This document shows, in pieces, positions 17,439-26,189 of a stretch of DNA of 37,917 nucleotides. Origin of the DNA: Limisphaerales bacterium. GTDB lineage: Bacteria > Verrucomicrobiota > Verrucomicrobiia > Limisphaerales > JAKEEH01. The number at the start of each line of letters is the position of its first letter. Positions within the stretch are counted from its first letter, which is position 1. The stretch lies in contig JAKEEH010000340.1 of assembly GCA_022616725.1 (NCBI GenBank), positions 1 through 37,917 on the forward strand. The letters are read 5' to 3'. Below the pieces are notes generated by a model that was not told the DNA's origin, did no database searches, and saw only the letters and a program-made list of their open reading frames with translations. The position numbers and the translations under genes were made by a program.

Positions 17439-18452
17439 ATGATCGTCGTCCTGAAGCCAAACATTGCTAAGAAAGAAGAACGGGCCGTCCTGAAAGAGAT
17501 CCGAAAACTCGGCTATCGCCCGCACGTCATGCGCGGCGTCGAGCGAACGGTCATTGGTGCTATCGGCGACGAGCGGACTCATCAGACCCTGGAGACACTC
17601 GTTAGCTGGCCGCAGGTCGAAAGTGTTACCCCGATTCAAAAGCGTTACAAACTCGTCAGCCGTGATGCGCACGCGGCCAATTCGACTATTAACGTTCGCG
17701 GCAACGTCATAGGAGGGAAGAAGTTCCAAGTCATGGCCGGGCCGTGTTCGGTTGAAAGTGAGAAACAGTTGATGAGCACGGCGGAAGCTGTCGCGAAAGC
17801 CGGGGCCACGATTCTGCGGGGTGGGGCGTTTAAACCGCGCACTTCGCCTTACGAGTTTCAAGGTTTGGGCGAAAGAGGGTTGAAACTGCTCGACAAAGCC
17901 CGCCGGGAGACCGGTCTGGCTGTGATCACCGAGTTGCTCTCTGAACAGCACGCGGAACTCGTCGCCGAGTACGCCGACATCCTCCAAATCGGCACGCGCA
18001 ATGCGCAAAACTTTCAGCTTCTCATCGCCGCGGCGAAAACCGGCAAGCCCGTGCTGCTCAAGCGTGGCCTCTCAATGCGAATCGAGGAATGGCTTCTCGC
18101 CGGTGAGTACGTCCTCGCAAACGAAAACTGCGGGTTGATGTTTTGCGAACGCGGCGTGCGCACCTTTGAAACATATACGCGCAACACACTCGATCTCTCG
18201 ACCATACCAATCATCAAGCAGGAGTCGCACTGCCCGATCGTCATTGACCCGAGCCAGGGCGCTGGCCGTGCCGATCTCGTGGCCGCCATGTGCAAGGGCG
18301 CGGTCGCCATGGGTGCAGACGCGTTGTTAATTGAGGTCCATCCCAACCCGGCGGAAGCCTGGAGCGATGGCGCGCAGCAAGTGTCACTCGAGGCTTTCAG
18401 GCGGTTGATGAACGACTTGAGGCCATTCATAGCGGCGGCGGGTCGCGAATAG
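17439..18452 (+). CDS. aroF: 3-deoxy-7-phosphoheptulonate (DAHP) synthase
   Basis: MIVVLKPNIAKKEERAVLKEIRKLGY, VMAGPCSVESEKQLM, LRGGAFKPRTSPYEFQGLGERGL, PIVIDPSQGAGR. ATG at 17439, not the track TTG at 17403, which lies inside the attenuator. Confidence 0.96.
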   Translation: MIVVLKPNIAKKEERAVLKEIRKLGYRPHVMRGVERTVIGAIGDERTHQTLETLVSWPQVESVTPIQKRYKLVSRDAHAANSTINVRGNVIGGKKFQVMAGPCSVESEKQLMSTAEAVAKAGATILRGGAFKPRTSPYEFQGLGERGLKLLDKARRETGLAVITELLSEQHAELVAEYADILQIGTRNAQNFQLLIAAAKTGKPVLLKRGLSMRIEEWLLAGEYVLANENCGLMFCERGVRTFETYTRNTLDLSTIPIIKQESHCPIVIDPSQGAGRADLVAAMCKGAVAMGADALLIEVHPNPAEAWSDGAQQVSLEAFRRLMNDLRPFIAAAGRE

Positions 18453-18460
18453 ATTCATTC

Positions 18461-20323
18461 ATGGGGCCGAGGGTCACGATTGCGCGGAACCGCCTGGATG
18501 CGGCGCTGGAAGTGGCCCAATCAGAGTTGCTCGGGCGGTGCAACAGCGCGGGACAGTGGGAGGGCGAACTGTCAAGCAGCGCGCTCTCGACGGCGACTGC
18601 GGTCACCGCGATCGCTCTTGCGGACCGTAACTCCACGTCAACTCAGATTGCCCATGGCTTGCGCTGGCTGGCTGAAAATGTCAATGCGGACGGCGGCTGG
18701 GGCGACACCACCGTCAGCAAAAGCAACCTCAGCACGACCACCTTATGTTGGGCTGCTTTTGGCGCAGTGCCGGGAGCAGACGAGAAATTTAACGGCGTGA
18801 TCGCGAAGGCACAGCAGTGGTTGTGGAAAGCCGTCGGCAGCCGGAACGTTCATACGCTCGCCCGCGCCGTCGTCGCGCGTTATGGCAAGGACCGCACTTT
18901 CTCCTCCCCGATCCTCACCATGTGCGCCCTTTCCGGAAGACTTGGGCGGGGCGCGTCGGCGTGGGACCACGTGATCCAACTTCCGTTTGAACTCGCTGCG
19001 TTTCCGCCGAGGCTCTACTCACTGCTTCGGTTGCCGGTTGTGAGCTACGCTCTGCCAGCGCTTATCGCTGTCGGCCAGGCAAAGCACCACCACGCGCCAA
19101 CCGGCAATGCCATCATCGATGCCATCCGTGATTGGCTCAGACCGCGTACCTTGGAGATCCTGCGAGCGATTCAGCCCTCCAGCGGTGGCTTCCTGGAAGC
19201 CACTCCGCTCACCAGTTTCGTCGTGATGAGTCTTGCCTCTAGCGGTCAAGCCGGGCATCCGGTCACGCGCAAAGGGCTGGGGTTCCTTAGAGCCTCCCAG
19301 CGCAGCGACGGTTCCTGGCCGATCGACACCAATCTCGCCACGTGGGTGACAACGCTCGCGACCAATGCATTACTTGCACCGGCAGATGGGATTCCTCACC
19401 CGCAGCTTACTGTCGCGGGATTGGACGCAGTTCGCGATTGGCTTGTGCAGCAACAACACACTCGGATTCATCCTTACACCAATGCCGCACCGGGCGGATG
19501 GGCATGGACGGACTTGCCTGGTGGAGTGCCGGATGGCGATGACACGTCGGGCGCGGTTCTTGCCTTATCGCGAGTAAATCCAAATGAGAGAGCGAACGGA
19601 GCGGCGATAAGTGGCTTGCGCTGGCTGATCGATCTGCAAAACGCCGATGGCGGCCTGCCTACGTTCTGTCGCGGGTGGGGAGCCCTTCCGTTCGACCGCA
19701 GCAGCGCGGACATCACCGCGCATGGAATCGAAGCATGGCTGGCATGGCTTGATCATGTTCCCTCTGAATTGGAAAGCGCCCTCCACAACGCGATTCGTAG
19801 CGCGGTACAATTCCTCTTCAAGCGCCAGACCGCTGAGGGTGCGTGGACGCCGCTGTGGTTCGGCAACGAACATGCGCCCGACGAGCAGAACCTTACTTAC
19901 GGCACTGCGCGTGTCGTGACCGCGCTGGCAAACCTCGCTGCGAGCCGGCCCCACGTCGGGTGGTTCGAGCCGTATTTTCAGCGCGCACTGAACCACATGC
20001 TGCCCGCGGGTGTCGCATGGCTGATCAAGGCTCAGCAACGCGATGGCGCTTGGAGCGGCGGGGTGATTGGGCCGGTTTCCGTAGAAGAGACCTCCCTCGC
20101 CTTGACAGCACTTGCGACCGCGCTGGCCCACATTGAAACTCCCGCTGCCACCGCGGGCGCGATTTCACGCGGGGCGGATTGGCTGATCGACAAGGTGGAA
20201 CGTGGCGAATGGAAGAAACCCTCGCCCATCGGCTTTTACTTCGCGCGTTTATGGTATTATGAAACAGTCTATCCTCTCATTTTCACCATGAGCGCTCTGC
20301 GCGCGATCGGCGCCATTTCCTGA
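18461..20323 (+). CDS. Squalene-hopene cyclase-like class II terpene cyclase
   Basis: QW-like repeats (QRSDGSWPIDTNLATW, QNADGGLPTFCRGWG, QTAEGAWTPLWFG, QQRDGAWSGGVIG) and GGWAWTDLPGGVPDGDDTSGA containing the D-x-D-D-T acid motif. Confidence 0.87.
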   Translation: MGPRVTIARNRLDAALEVAQSELLGRCNSAGQWEGELSSSALSTATAVTAIALADRNSTSTQIAHGLRWLAENVNADGGWGDTTVSKSNLSTTTLCWAAFGAVPGADEKFNGVIAKAQQWLWKAVGSRNVHTLARAVVARYGKDRTFSSPILTMCALSGRLGRGASAWDHVIQLPFELAAFPPRLYSLLRLPVVSYALPALIAVGQAKHHHAPTGNAIIDAIRDWLRPRTLEILRAIQPSSGGFLEATPLTSFVVMSLASSGQAGHPVTRKGLGFLRASQRSDGSWPIDTNLATWVTTLATNALLAPADGIPHPQLTVAGLDAVRDWLVQQQHTRIHPYTNAAPGGWAWTDLPGGVPDGDDTSGAVLALSRVNPNERANGAAISGLRWLIDLQNADGGLPTFCRGWGALPFDRSSADITAHGIEAWLAWLDHVPSELESALHNAIRSAVQFLFKRQTAEGAWTPLWFGNEHAPDEQNLTYGTARVVTALANLAASRPHVGWFEPYFQRALNHMLPAGVAWLIKAQQRDGAWSGGVIGPVSVEETSLALTALATALAHIETPAATAGAISRGADWLIDKVERGEWKKPSPIGFYFARLWYYETVYPLIFTMSALRAIGAIS

Positions 20324-20335
20324 CGATGTACAGCG

Positions 20336-22414
20336 CTATACGATTTCGATCGCGCACTTTGGGACCGCGTCGAGGAAGGCCTGGCCGTAACGCTTGGTCA
20401 GGACGCGGTTGTCGAGCACAACGACAATGCCTGAATCGGTCTTTGTGCGAATCAGCCGTCCAACCCCCTGGCGAAACTTCAGGATCGCTTCGGGCAACGA
20501 GAATTCGCTGAATGCGTTGCCGCCGCGGGCTTCGATGGCCTCAATACGCGCTTCGATCAACGGGTGATCCGGCACCGCAAACGGCAGCCGCGTGATGATC
20601 ACGTTCGACAGCGCTTCGCCCGGAACATCCACCCCCTGCCAGAAAGAATCAGTGCCGAAAAGCACCGAGTCCACGTCCTTTTTGAACTTCTCCAGCATTA
20701 ACGAGCGCGGCGTGCCTGTCCCCTGGACAAAACACGCAAGACCGAGCTTGTTGAAAAACGATTCCATCTGCTCGCCGACATCGAGCATCAGCTTGAAGTT
20801 CGTGAACAGCACAAAGGCCTTGCCGCGGGTCATCTCCACGAAGTGCTCGATCCACTTGATCAATGCGTCCTGGTAACCAGTATCCCGCGGCTCTGGAATC
20901 TTATTGACGACGAAAATTTTCATCTGGCGTTCGTAGTCGAAGGGCGATCCAACCTGGAGCATCGTGGCCGATTCCGCGCCGACCCGTTTCGCGAAGTAGC
21001 CCAGGCCCGCGCCCGCATTGCGCCCGCCGCCTGCGACCTGTGTCGCGAGCGTCGCGCTCGTCATGATCACCGATGTCTCGCTCGCGAAAAGCCGCCGGCG
21101 CAGGTAGTCGGCGACGTCCACTGGCGCGGCGTTCAGGCTCAATTGCTTTTGCGCCTTGCCCGTGCGCTCGACCCAATAGACCTGGTCATTCGCATCATGG
21201 CTCAGAAAAAACGCCAGTTCCGCGCGTAATTCAGTCAGCCGCCGGTTGCACTCGGCCAGCTCATTGCCCGTATCGGCGTCGTTGCTGGCTTTGATCAAAT
21301 CGCTAACGGTCTCGCGCACCCTCTGCAACGGCAGCGTGATCGTATCGGTGACCAGATCCGGATTGCGGATGCGCAACTCCGTCCATTGCCGTCCGGCGCT
21401 GCCCTCGCCGGCAACGCGCTTCTGCTTACGACGCAACTCTTCGCACGCCTGCTCAACTTCATGGAAGAATTCGTCTCCCTGTTCGAGCGCCTCGTCCACT
21501 ATTTTAACTCCCGGCCCCTGCCGCAGCGTCGCCAACAGCCCTTTCTCCGTTTTCGGGTTCCACAACCGCTGCAATGTGTAGCGCAATTGTCCGTTCGACA
21601 CGCTCAGCCCGATGTGGCGCGAAGCCACCTGTTCCACCGTGTGCGCCTCATCAAAAACCACAAAATCATTCCTGAACAGAATGCCGCCTTCAACCTTTTC
21701 GGCGGCGCCCAACAAGGTGAAGAACAGCGTGTGATTGAGCACCAGCACGTCCGACGAGAGAATCCGTTTGCGCGCGCGCTGGAAGAAACAAACGGCATGG
21801 TTCGCCTTCGCAAACTCCGAGTCGAAACCGCATGCTTTCGGCGAGCAAAGCCCGCGTTCCGAACACACCTGCGCCCAGACTTTTGGGTCCGGTTCGACAT
21901 CAAAATCCGACAGGCTGCCGTCCTGGGTGGTCTTGGACCATTCGTAAATGCGCTTCAGTTCCTGGACTTCTGGCGAAGTAAACAGGCTGCCCGCCTGCTG
22001 CATCGCCTTGTGCAGACGCCGCAAGCAAAGGTAGTTGCCTCGCCCTTTGAGCATCGTGTAGCTGAACTTCACCGGCAGCACATCCTCGAGCATCGGCAGG
22101 TCTTTCTCGATCAACTGCTCCTGCAGATTGATCGTGTGAGTGCAAATCACCGCCTTCTTTTTCCGTGCGACCGCGAACAGGATGGAAGGCACCAGATAAC
22201 CGAGGCTCTTACCCACGCCCGTGCCGGCTTCCACGGCCAGATGTCCGCCGTCCTGCAGCGCTCGCGCCACCGCCGCCGCCATCTCCTGCTGCTGCGGCCG
22301 ATATTCGAAATTGCGCGCTTTAGACAGTATCCCATCCGGCGAAAAAATCGCCTCGACTTGCGCGATGAAGTCCGGCTTTGGCGGGCCGGCATGGGCTTCG
22401 ACAATACTGATCAT
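20336..22414 (-). CDS. dinG: ATP-dependent DNA helicase, DinG/XPD-like
   Basis: AVEAGTGVGKSLGYLVP, FDEAHTVEQVA, Cys set CSERGLCSPKACGF...AVCFFQRARK, SFWQGVDVPGEALSNVIITRLPF, GVGRLIRTKTDSGIVVVLDNR. Confidence 0.92.
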   Translation of the reverse strand: MISIVEAHAGPPKPDFIAQVEAIFSPDGILSKARNFEYRPQQQEMAAAVARALQDGGHLAVEAGTGVGKSLGYLVPSILFAVARKKKAVICTHTINLQEQLIEKDLPMLEDVLPVKFSYTMLKGRGNYLCLRRLHKAMQQAGSLFTSPEVQELKRIYEWSKTTQDGSLSDFDVEPDPKVWAQVCSERGLCSPKACGFDSEFAKANHAVCFFQRARKRILSSDVLVLNHTLFFTLLGAAEKVEGGILFRNDFVVFDEAHTVEQVASRHIGLSVSNGQLRYTLQRLWNPKTEKGLLATLRQGPGVKIVDEALEQGDEFFHEVEQACEELRRKQKRVAGEGSAGRQWTELRIRNPDLVTDTITLPLQRVRETVSDLIKASNDADTGNELAECNRRLTELRAELAFFLSHDANDQVYWVERTGKAQKQLSLNAAPVDVADYLRRRLFASETSVIMTSATLATQVAGGGRNAGAGLGYFAKRVGAESATMLQVGSPFDYERQMKIFVVNKIPEPRDTGYQDALIKWIEHFVEMTRGKAFVLFTNFKLMLDVGEQMESFFNKLGLACFVQGTGTPRSLMLEKFKKDVDSVLFGTDSFWQGVDVPGEALSNVIITRLPFAVPDHPLIEARIEAIEARGGNAFSEFSLPEAILKFRQGVGRLIRTKTDSGIVVVLDNRVLTKRYGQAFLDAVPKCAIEIV

Positions 22415-22458
22415 GCTTCGAGCGGCCGCGGTTCATCGCGGCGCGCGCCCGCATTGTA

Positions 22459-23145
22459 TCACACTTCACGCGGCCTGCGCACTACAACTTCGATCGCCGC
22501 CCTGTTTTTCGCGATCATGTTCGCGGGCAGGATGCCGCGCCAATTCGTGTTCGGATAGATGACCGAGCCCTGCCCAATGATGCTGCCCGGATTCAATACC
22601 GAGTTGCACCCCACGTCCGAATGATCCCCCAGCAACGCCCCAAACTTGCGCAGCCCGGTGTCGAACGGCGCGCCCTCCTTCTCCACCGTGACATTGCCCG
22701 GCATCAACTTGATATTTGACACCTTCACTCCAGCCCCCAGGTGCGCGCCGTGGCCAAAAATCGAATCCCCCACATAACTGAAATGGGGCACCTTCGCCTC
22801 GTTGAAGAGCACGCTGTGCTTGAACTCGCACGAATTCCCGATCACGCATCCGTCACCGATGATCACGTGCTCGCGAATATAGGCATTGTGGCGAATCTCG
22901 CAGTTCCGGCCAATGATCGCCGGACCGACGATCATCGCTCCATCCTCCACCAGCGTCCCCTCACCGACAAAGACGTCATCACCGATATAAGCGGTGCCTT
23001 TGCAACGATTCCTCAGAGCCGGCTTGAGCGTGGCCTTCAGGTAATCCTTGAGCTTCTTCAACGCATCCCAAGCGTGTTCGCACCCGTCGAATAGCGCGGC
23101 ATGTTCCGTCTGACTCAAGTCAAACAAATCTGCTGGTTTGAACAT
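22459..23145 (-). CDS. Left-handed beta-helix acyl/nucleotidyl-transferase-like protein (GlmU C-terminal-like hexapeptide repeats)
   Basis: YIGDDVFVGEGTLVEDGAMIVGPAIIGRNCEIRHNAYIREHVIIGDGCVIGNSCEFKHSVLF...; start MFKPADLFDLSQTEHAALF at 23145. Confidence 0.86.
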   Translation of the reverse strand: MFKPADLFDLSQTEHAALFDGCEHAWDALKKLKDYLKATLKPALRNRCKGTAYIGDDVFVGEGTLVEDGAMIVGPAIIGRNCEIRHNAYIREHVIIGDGCVIGNSCEFKHSVLFNEAKVPHFSYVGDSIFGHGAHLGAGVKVSNIKLMPGNVTVEKEGAPFDTGLRKFGALLGDHSDVGCNSVLNPGSIIGQGSVIYPNTNWRGILPANMIAKNRAAIEVVVRRPREV

Positions 23146-23309
23146 GCCCGCCACCCTAGCCCATTTCGCCGCAGTCACGCAACTTGTGCCGCCCAGTCCT
23201 GACCACCGGGCCGGGTGCCAACGTGGCACATAAGACGACATAAGACGAAGCATTGCCGGGTTTTTGCTATGTACAACGGAGGTCGAGTGATAAGTTGCCA
23301 CAACGACCC

Positions 23310-25553
23310 ATGGGACGAGGTCCAGAGCAACCAAAGCGCTCCGCCCGTGAATCACGGCCACGCAAATGGCTGTTCCGCGCCGCCGCGATGCTCCTCGCCC
23401 CAATCCTGTTCCTTTCCCTGTTGGAAGGCGGTTTGCGCCTGTGCGGTTACGGTTACCAGACGAGTTTCTTTCGCAAAGCGCGCATCAACGGCAAGGAGGT
23501 CTTCGTCGAAAACCATGAGTTCGGCCTGAGGTTCTTTCCACTCGCGGCGGTTCGCAGTCCACCCGCCACGGTCATGCCGGCAAGAAAGGGCACGAACACG
23601 TATCGGGTATTCGTTTTGGGCGAATCCGCTGCAATGGGAGATCCCGAGCAGGCGTATGGGTTTTGGCGCTATCTCGACGTTCTCCTTCAGGAGCAATTTC
23701 CGGGGACCCGTTTTGAGGTGATCTGCGCGGCGATGACCGGAATCAACTCGCACGCGATGCTGCCGATTGCCCGCGAATGCGCCGAACACGACGGCGACCT
23801 GTGGGTTATTTACATGGGGAACAACGAGATGATCGGTCCCTTCGGTCCGAGCAACTCAGAGCGTTCGCGCGTGCCAGGTTTGCCATCGATTCGATTCAGC
23901 TTGGCTCTGAAAACAACACGATTGGGCCAATTGCTCGATAGAATAGGCTCTGGTTTTGCGAGGGAATCAAAATCTTCAAAGACCTGGCGCGGCATGGCCA
24001 TGTTTCTAGAACACCAGGTCCGCCATGACGCGCCTGCGCGGCAACGCGCGCGCGAGCATTTCAAAGCGAACCTCGATGACATCCTCGATTTGGCAGAAAG
24101 AAATCACATCAAGGTGGTGGTCAGCACTGTTGCGAGCAACTTGAGGAATTGCGCTCCGTTTGCGTCGTTGCACTCCCCGGCGCTGCAACCAGGTGACCTG
24201 CGGCGATGGAAACAGCTTTACGACGAGGGCGCGGCCGCTGAATCAGCCGGCAAACACGCCGAAGCCAGAGACAAATACGTGGCAGCGGCGCAGATCGACG
24301 ATGACTACGCTGAGCTGCAGTTCCGGCTTGGCAATTGTTACCTCGCGCTGACCAATCAAGTGCAGGCGCTGCGCTGCTTTGAGCGCGCGCGGGATTTCGA
24401 CGCGCTTGCGTTTCGAACTGATTCGCAGCTCAACGAGATAATCGCGCAAGCGGCAAATCGCCGGAGCGCGGCACACGTTCGTTTGGCCGACCCCGTAAAA
24501 TTGATTAGAGGGCGGACGCCAGCGCAGGTCCCGGGCCACGAATTCTTTTACGAACACGTTCATCTTAACTTCGATGGAAACTACCTGCTGGCGGTCGCCG
24601 TTGCAGACCAGCTCGCGGAACTGCTTCCCGCAAACATAAAGCGGCGGGACCGGCAATCGTGGCTGGCGCCCCATGAATGCGCACTGAGATTGGCCTTGAC
24701 AGACTGGAACCGCTATCACAGTGCCGAAGCGATGCTTCAGCGCATCCTGGTGGCGCCCTTCACCGGACAGTTGAACCACGACGCGCAAGTTGAAAGGCTC
24801 CAGCAGGAACTCGCCCGATCGAAAGCGAATCTGACGCCCGAAGCGGCACTGCAAGCACGCGCAATTTTCGCAAACGTCTTTGCCGCGAGGCCGAATGATT
24901 ACCTCGCCCGCCGCAAATACGCCGAGTTCCTTGCGGCTGTCGCGGATACGGCCGGTGCTATGGAACAATGGCGGGCAATCACAGGGCTGTTGCCGCATCA
25001 TCCCATTGCCTACTTCCGTCTTGGCCAGTTGCTGGCGCAATCCGGTAAGCCAGTCGAAGCCGAAGGCCATTTGCAAAAGGCGCTGCGCATCCGGCCCGAT
25101 TTCGCGGACGCGCGGGTTGAGTTGGGCAAAGCGCTTGTGCAGCAGGGGAAACTCGAGTTGGCCGTTGCTGCCTATCAGGACGCGCTGCGCATCGAACCCG
25201 ACAGCGCCGCCGCTTACTACCACCTGGCGAACGCATTCCTTGCGCAAAACAAACGGTCGGACGCCGCGCGCGCGCTCCACGAAGCCGTCCGGCTTCGCCC
25301 TGCCTTTTGGGAAGCGCATTACTTGCTGGGGCTGGAGTTGGCGCGAGCGGGTGACGACGCTGGCGCGCTGATTCAATTTGCAGACGTGGTGCGTCTGGAA
25401 CCGAGCCATGCCGTCGCCCACCTCAACCTCGGCGTGGCGCTTCAAAAACGGGGGCGGACAGTGGAGGCCCGGAAGCACTTTCGCGAAGTGTTGCGGCTGA
25501 ATCCTTCAAATGAGATGGCGCAAACCTTCCTTAACCAACTGCCGCCCGAGTGA
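23310..25553 (+). CDS. Membrane-anchored SGNH-hydrolase-like/TPR protein
   Basis: N-terminal TM LFRAAAMLLAPILFLSLLEGGLRL; VLGESAAMGDPEQAYGFWRYLD; YMGNNEMIG; EFFYEHVHLNFDGNYLLAVAVADQL; C-terminal TPR repeats. Confidence 0.85.
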   Translation: MGRGPEQPKRSARESRPRKWLFRAAAMLLAPILFLSLLEGGLRLCGYGYQTSFFRKARINGKEVFVENHEFGLRFFPLAAVRSPPATVMPARKGTNTYRVFVLGESAAMGDPEQAYGFWRYLDVLLQEQFPGTRFEVICAAMTGINSHAMLPIARECAEHDGDLWVIYMGNNEMIGPFGPSNSERSRVPGLPSIRFSLALKTTRLGQLLDRIGSGFARESKSSKTWRGMAMFLEHQVRHDAPARQRAREHFKANLDDILDLAERNHIKVVVSTVASNLRNCAPFASLHSPALQPGDLRRWKQLYDEGAAAESAGKHAEARDKYVAAAQIDDDYAELQFRLGNCYLALTNQVQALRCFERARDFDALAFRTDSQLNEIIAQAANRRSAAHVRLADPVKLIRGRTPAQVPGHEFFYEHVHLNFDGNYLLAVAVADQLAELLPANIKRRDRQSWLAPHECALRLALTDWNRYHSAEAMLQRILVAPFTGQLNHDAQVERLQQELARSKANLTPEAALQARAIFANVFAARPNDYLARRKYAEFLAAVADTAGAMEQWRAITGLLPHHPIAYFRLGQLLAQSGKPVEAEGHLQKALRIRPDFADARVELGKALVQQGKLELAVAAYQDALRIEPDSAAAYYHLANAFLAQNKRSDAARALHEAVRLRPAFWEAHYLLGLELARAGDDAGALIQFADVVRLEPSHAVAHLNLGVALQKRGRTVEARKHFREVLRLNPSNEMAQTFLNQLPPE

Positions 25554-25558
25554 TTCCC

Positions 25559-25698
25559 GATTTCCGATTTGCGATTTCCGATTCAACGATTCAACGGTTC
25601 AATTCAACCCTTCAACTCTTCAACTCTTCAACCCTTCAACCCCGCCCGGTTCAACGATTCAACGAGGCTGGGCCAATCGCCAATCGTAAATCGCAAAG
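25559..25698. repeat. Composite short-period intergenic repeat
   Basis: CGATTTN heptads, TTCAACNN octads, then inverted AATCGNN heptads; arms TTTGCGATTT (25568-25577) and AAATCGCAAA (25688-25697) are perfect inverted repeats. Confidence 0.75.
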
Positions 25699-25781
25699 GA
25701 AAGGGCCGGCCACCTCACGATGGTCGGCCCTGAGCACCCTAACAACTCCTTTTAGGTCATATGCCTATTGCGCAACGACAA

Positions 25782-25808
25782 GACGAGTTTACGTACTTCG
25801 TCTTTTTT
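25782..25808 (+). terminator. Intrinsic terminator
   Basis: GACGAGTTTACGTACTTCGTC hairpin followed by TTTTTT. Confidence 0.65.
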
Positions 25809-26011
25809 GCCTATTGGGGTATTTACCCCACCAATTCTTCCGGCGGGACGAAGTAGGGTTTTACCGACCTGTAGCGCTGGAGGCGCAACGGTTGAATGCA
25901 CTCGGTTCGCATGGACCGAGCCGGGTGCTGGGTTGGCAAGCCGGCTCACCTTGCGCAGGCCCGCCAATTTGCTTTGGCGCGCCTGTCATTTGATCCGGGC
26001 AGTGGGAAAAA

Positions 26012-26087
26012 TGGGGTGGCCAACGGGACTCGAACCCGCAACATCCAGAACCACAATCTGGGGCTCTACCATTGAGCTATAGCCACC
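26012..26087 (-). tRNA. tRNA-His (GTG)
   Basis: GGTGGCTATAGCTCAATGGTAGAGCCCCAGATTGTGGTTCTGGATGTTGCGGGTTCGAGTCCCGTTGGCCACCCCA: cloverleaf, anticodon GTG, G-1:C73 pair, encoded CCA, followed by T5. Confidence 0.97.
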
Positions 26088-26189
26088 AATCGAACCTCAA
26101 AAGTTAGGTTTAGCCGATCCTTCCGTCAAGTGTGAGGCAAACCCTGGAATAAATCTGTGAAAGAAATCGATAGACGGGCCGTTTAGCCT

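Noticed and set aside
21386-22558. 390-aa plus-strand ORF opposite the helicase
   Set aside because: Antisense shadow of a GC-rich gene; no recognisable domain, and the minus strand encodes a clear DinG-like helicase.
24243-25478. 411-aa minus-strand ORF opposite the SGNH/TPR gene
   Set aside because: Antisense shadow; composition is not protein-like and the plus-strand gene is well supported.
25559-25698. Possible CRISPR array because of the regular TTCAAC repeats
   Set aside because: Units are 7-8 nt with no spacers and there are no cas genes in the window.
25768-26082. 104-aa plus-strand ORF ending MGWPTGLEPATSRTTIWGSTIEL
   Set aside because: The C-terminal part is the antisense translation of tRNA-His, a common spurious ORF.
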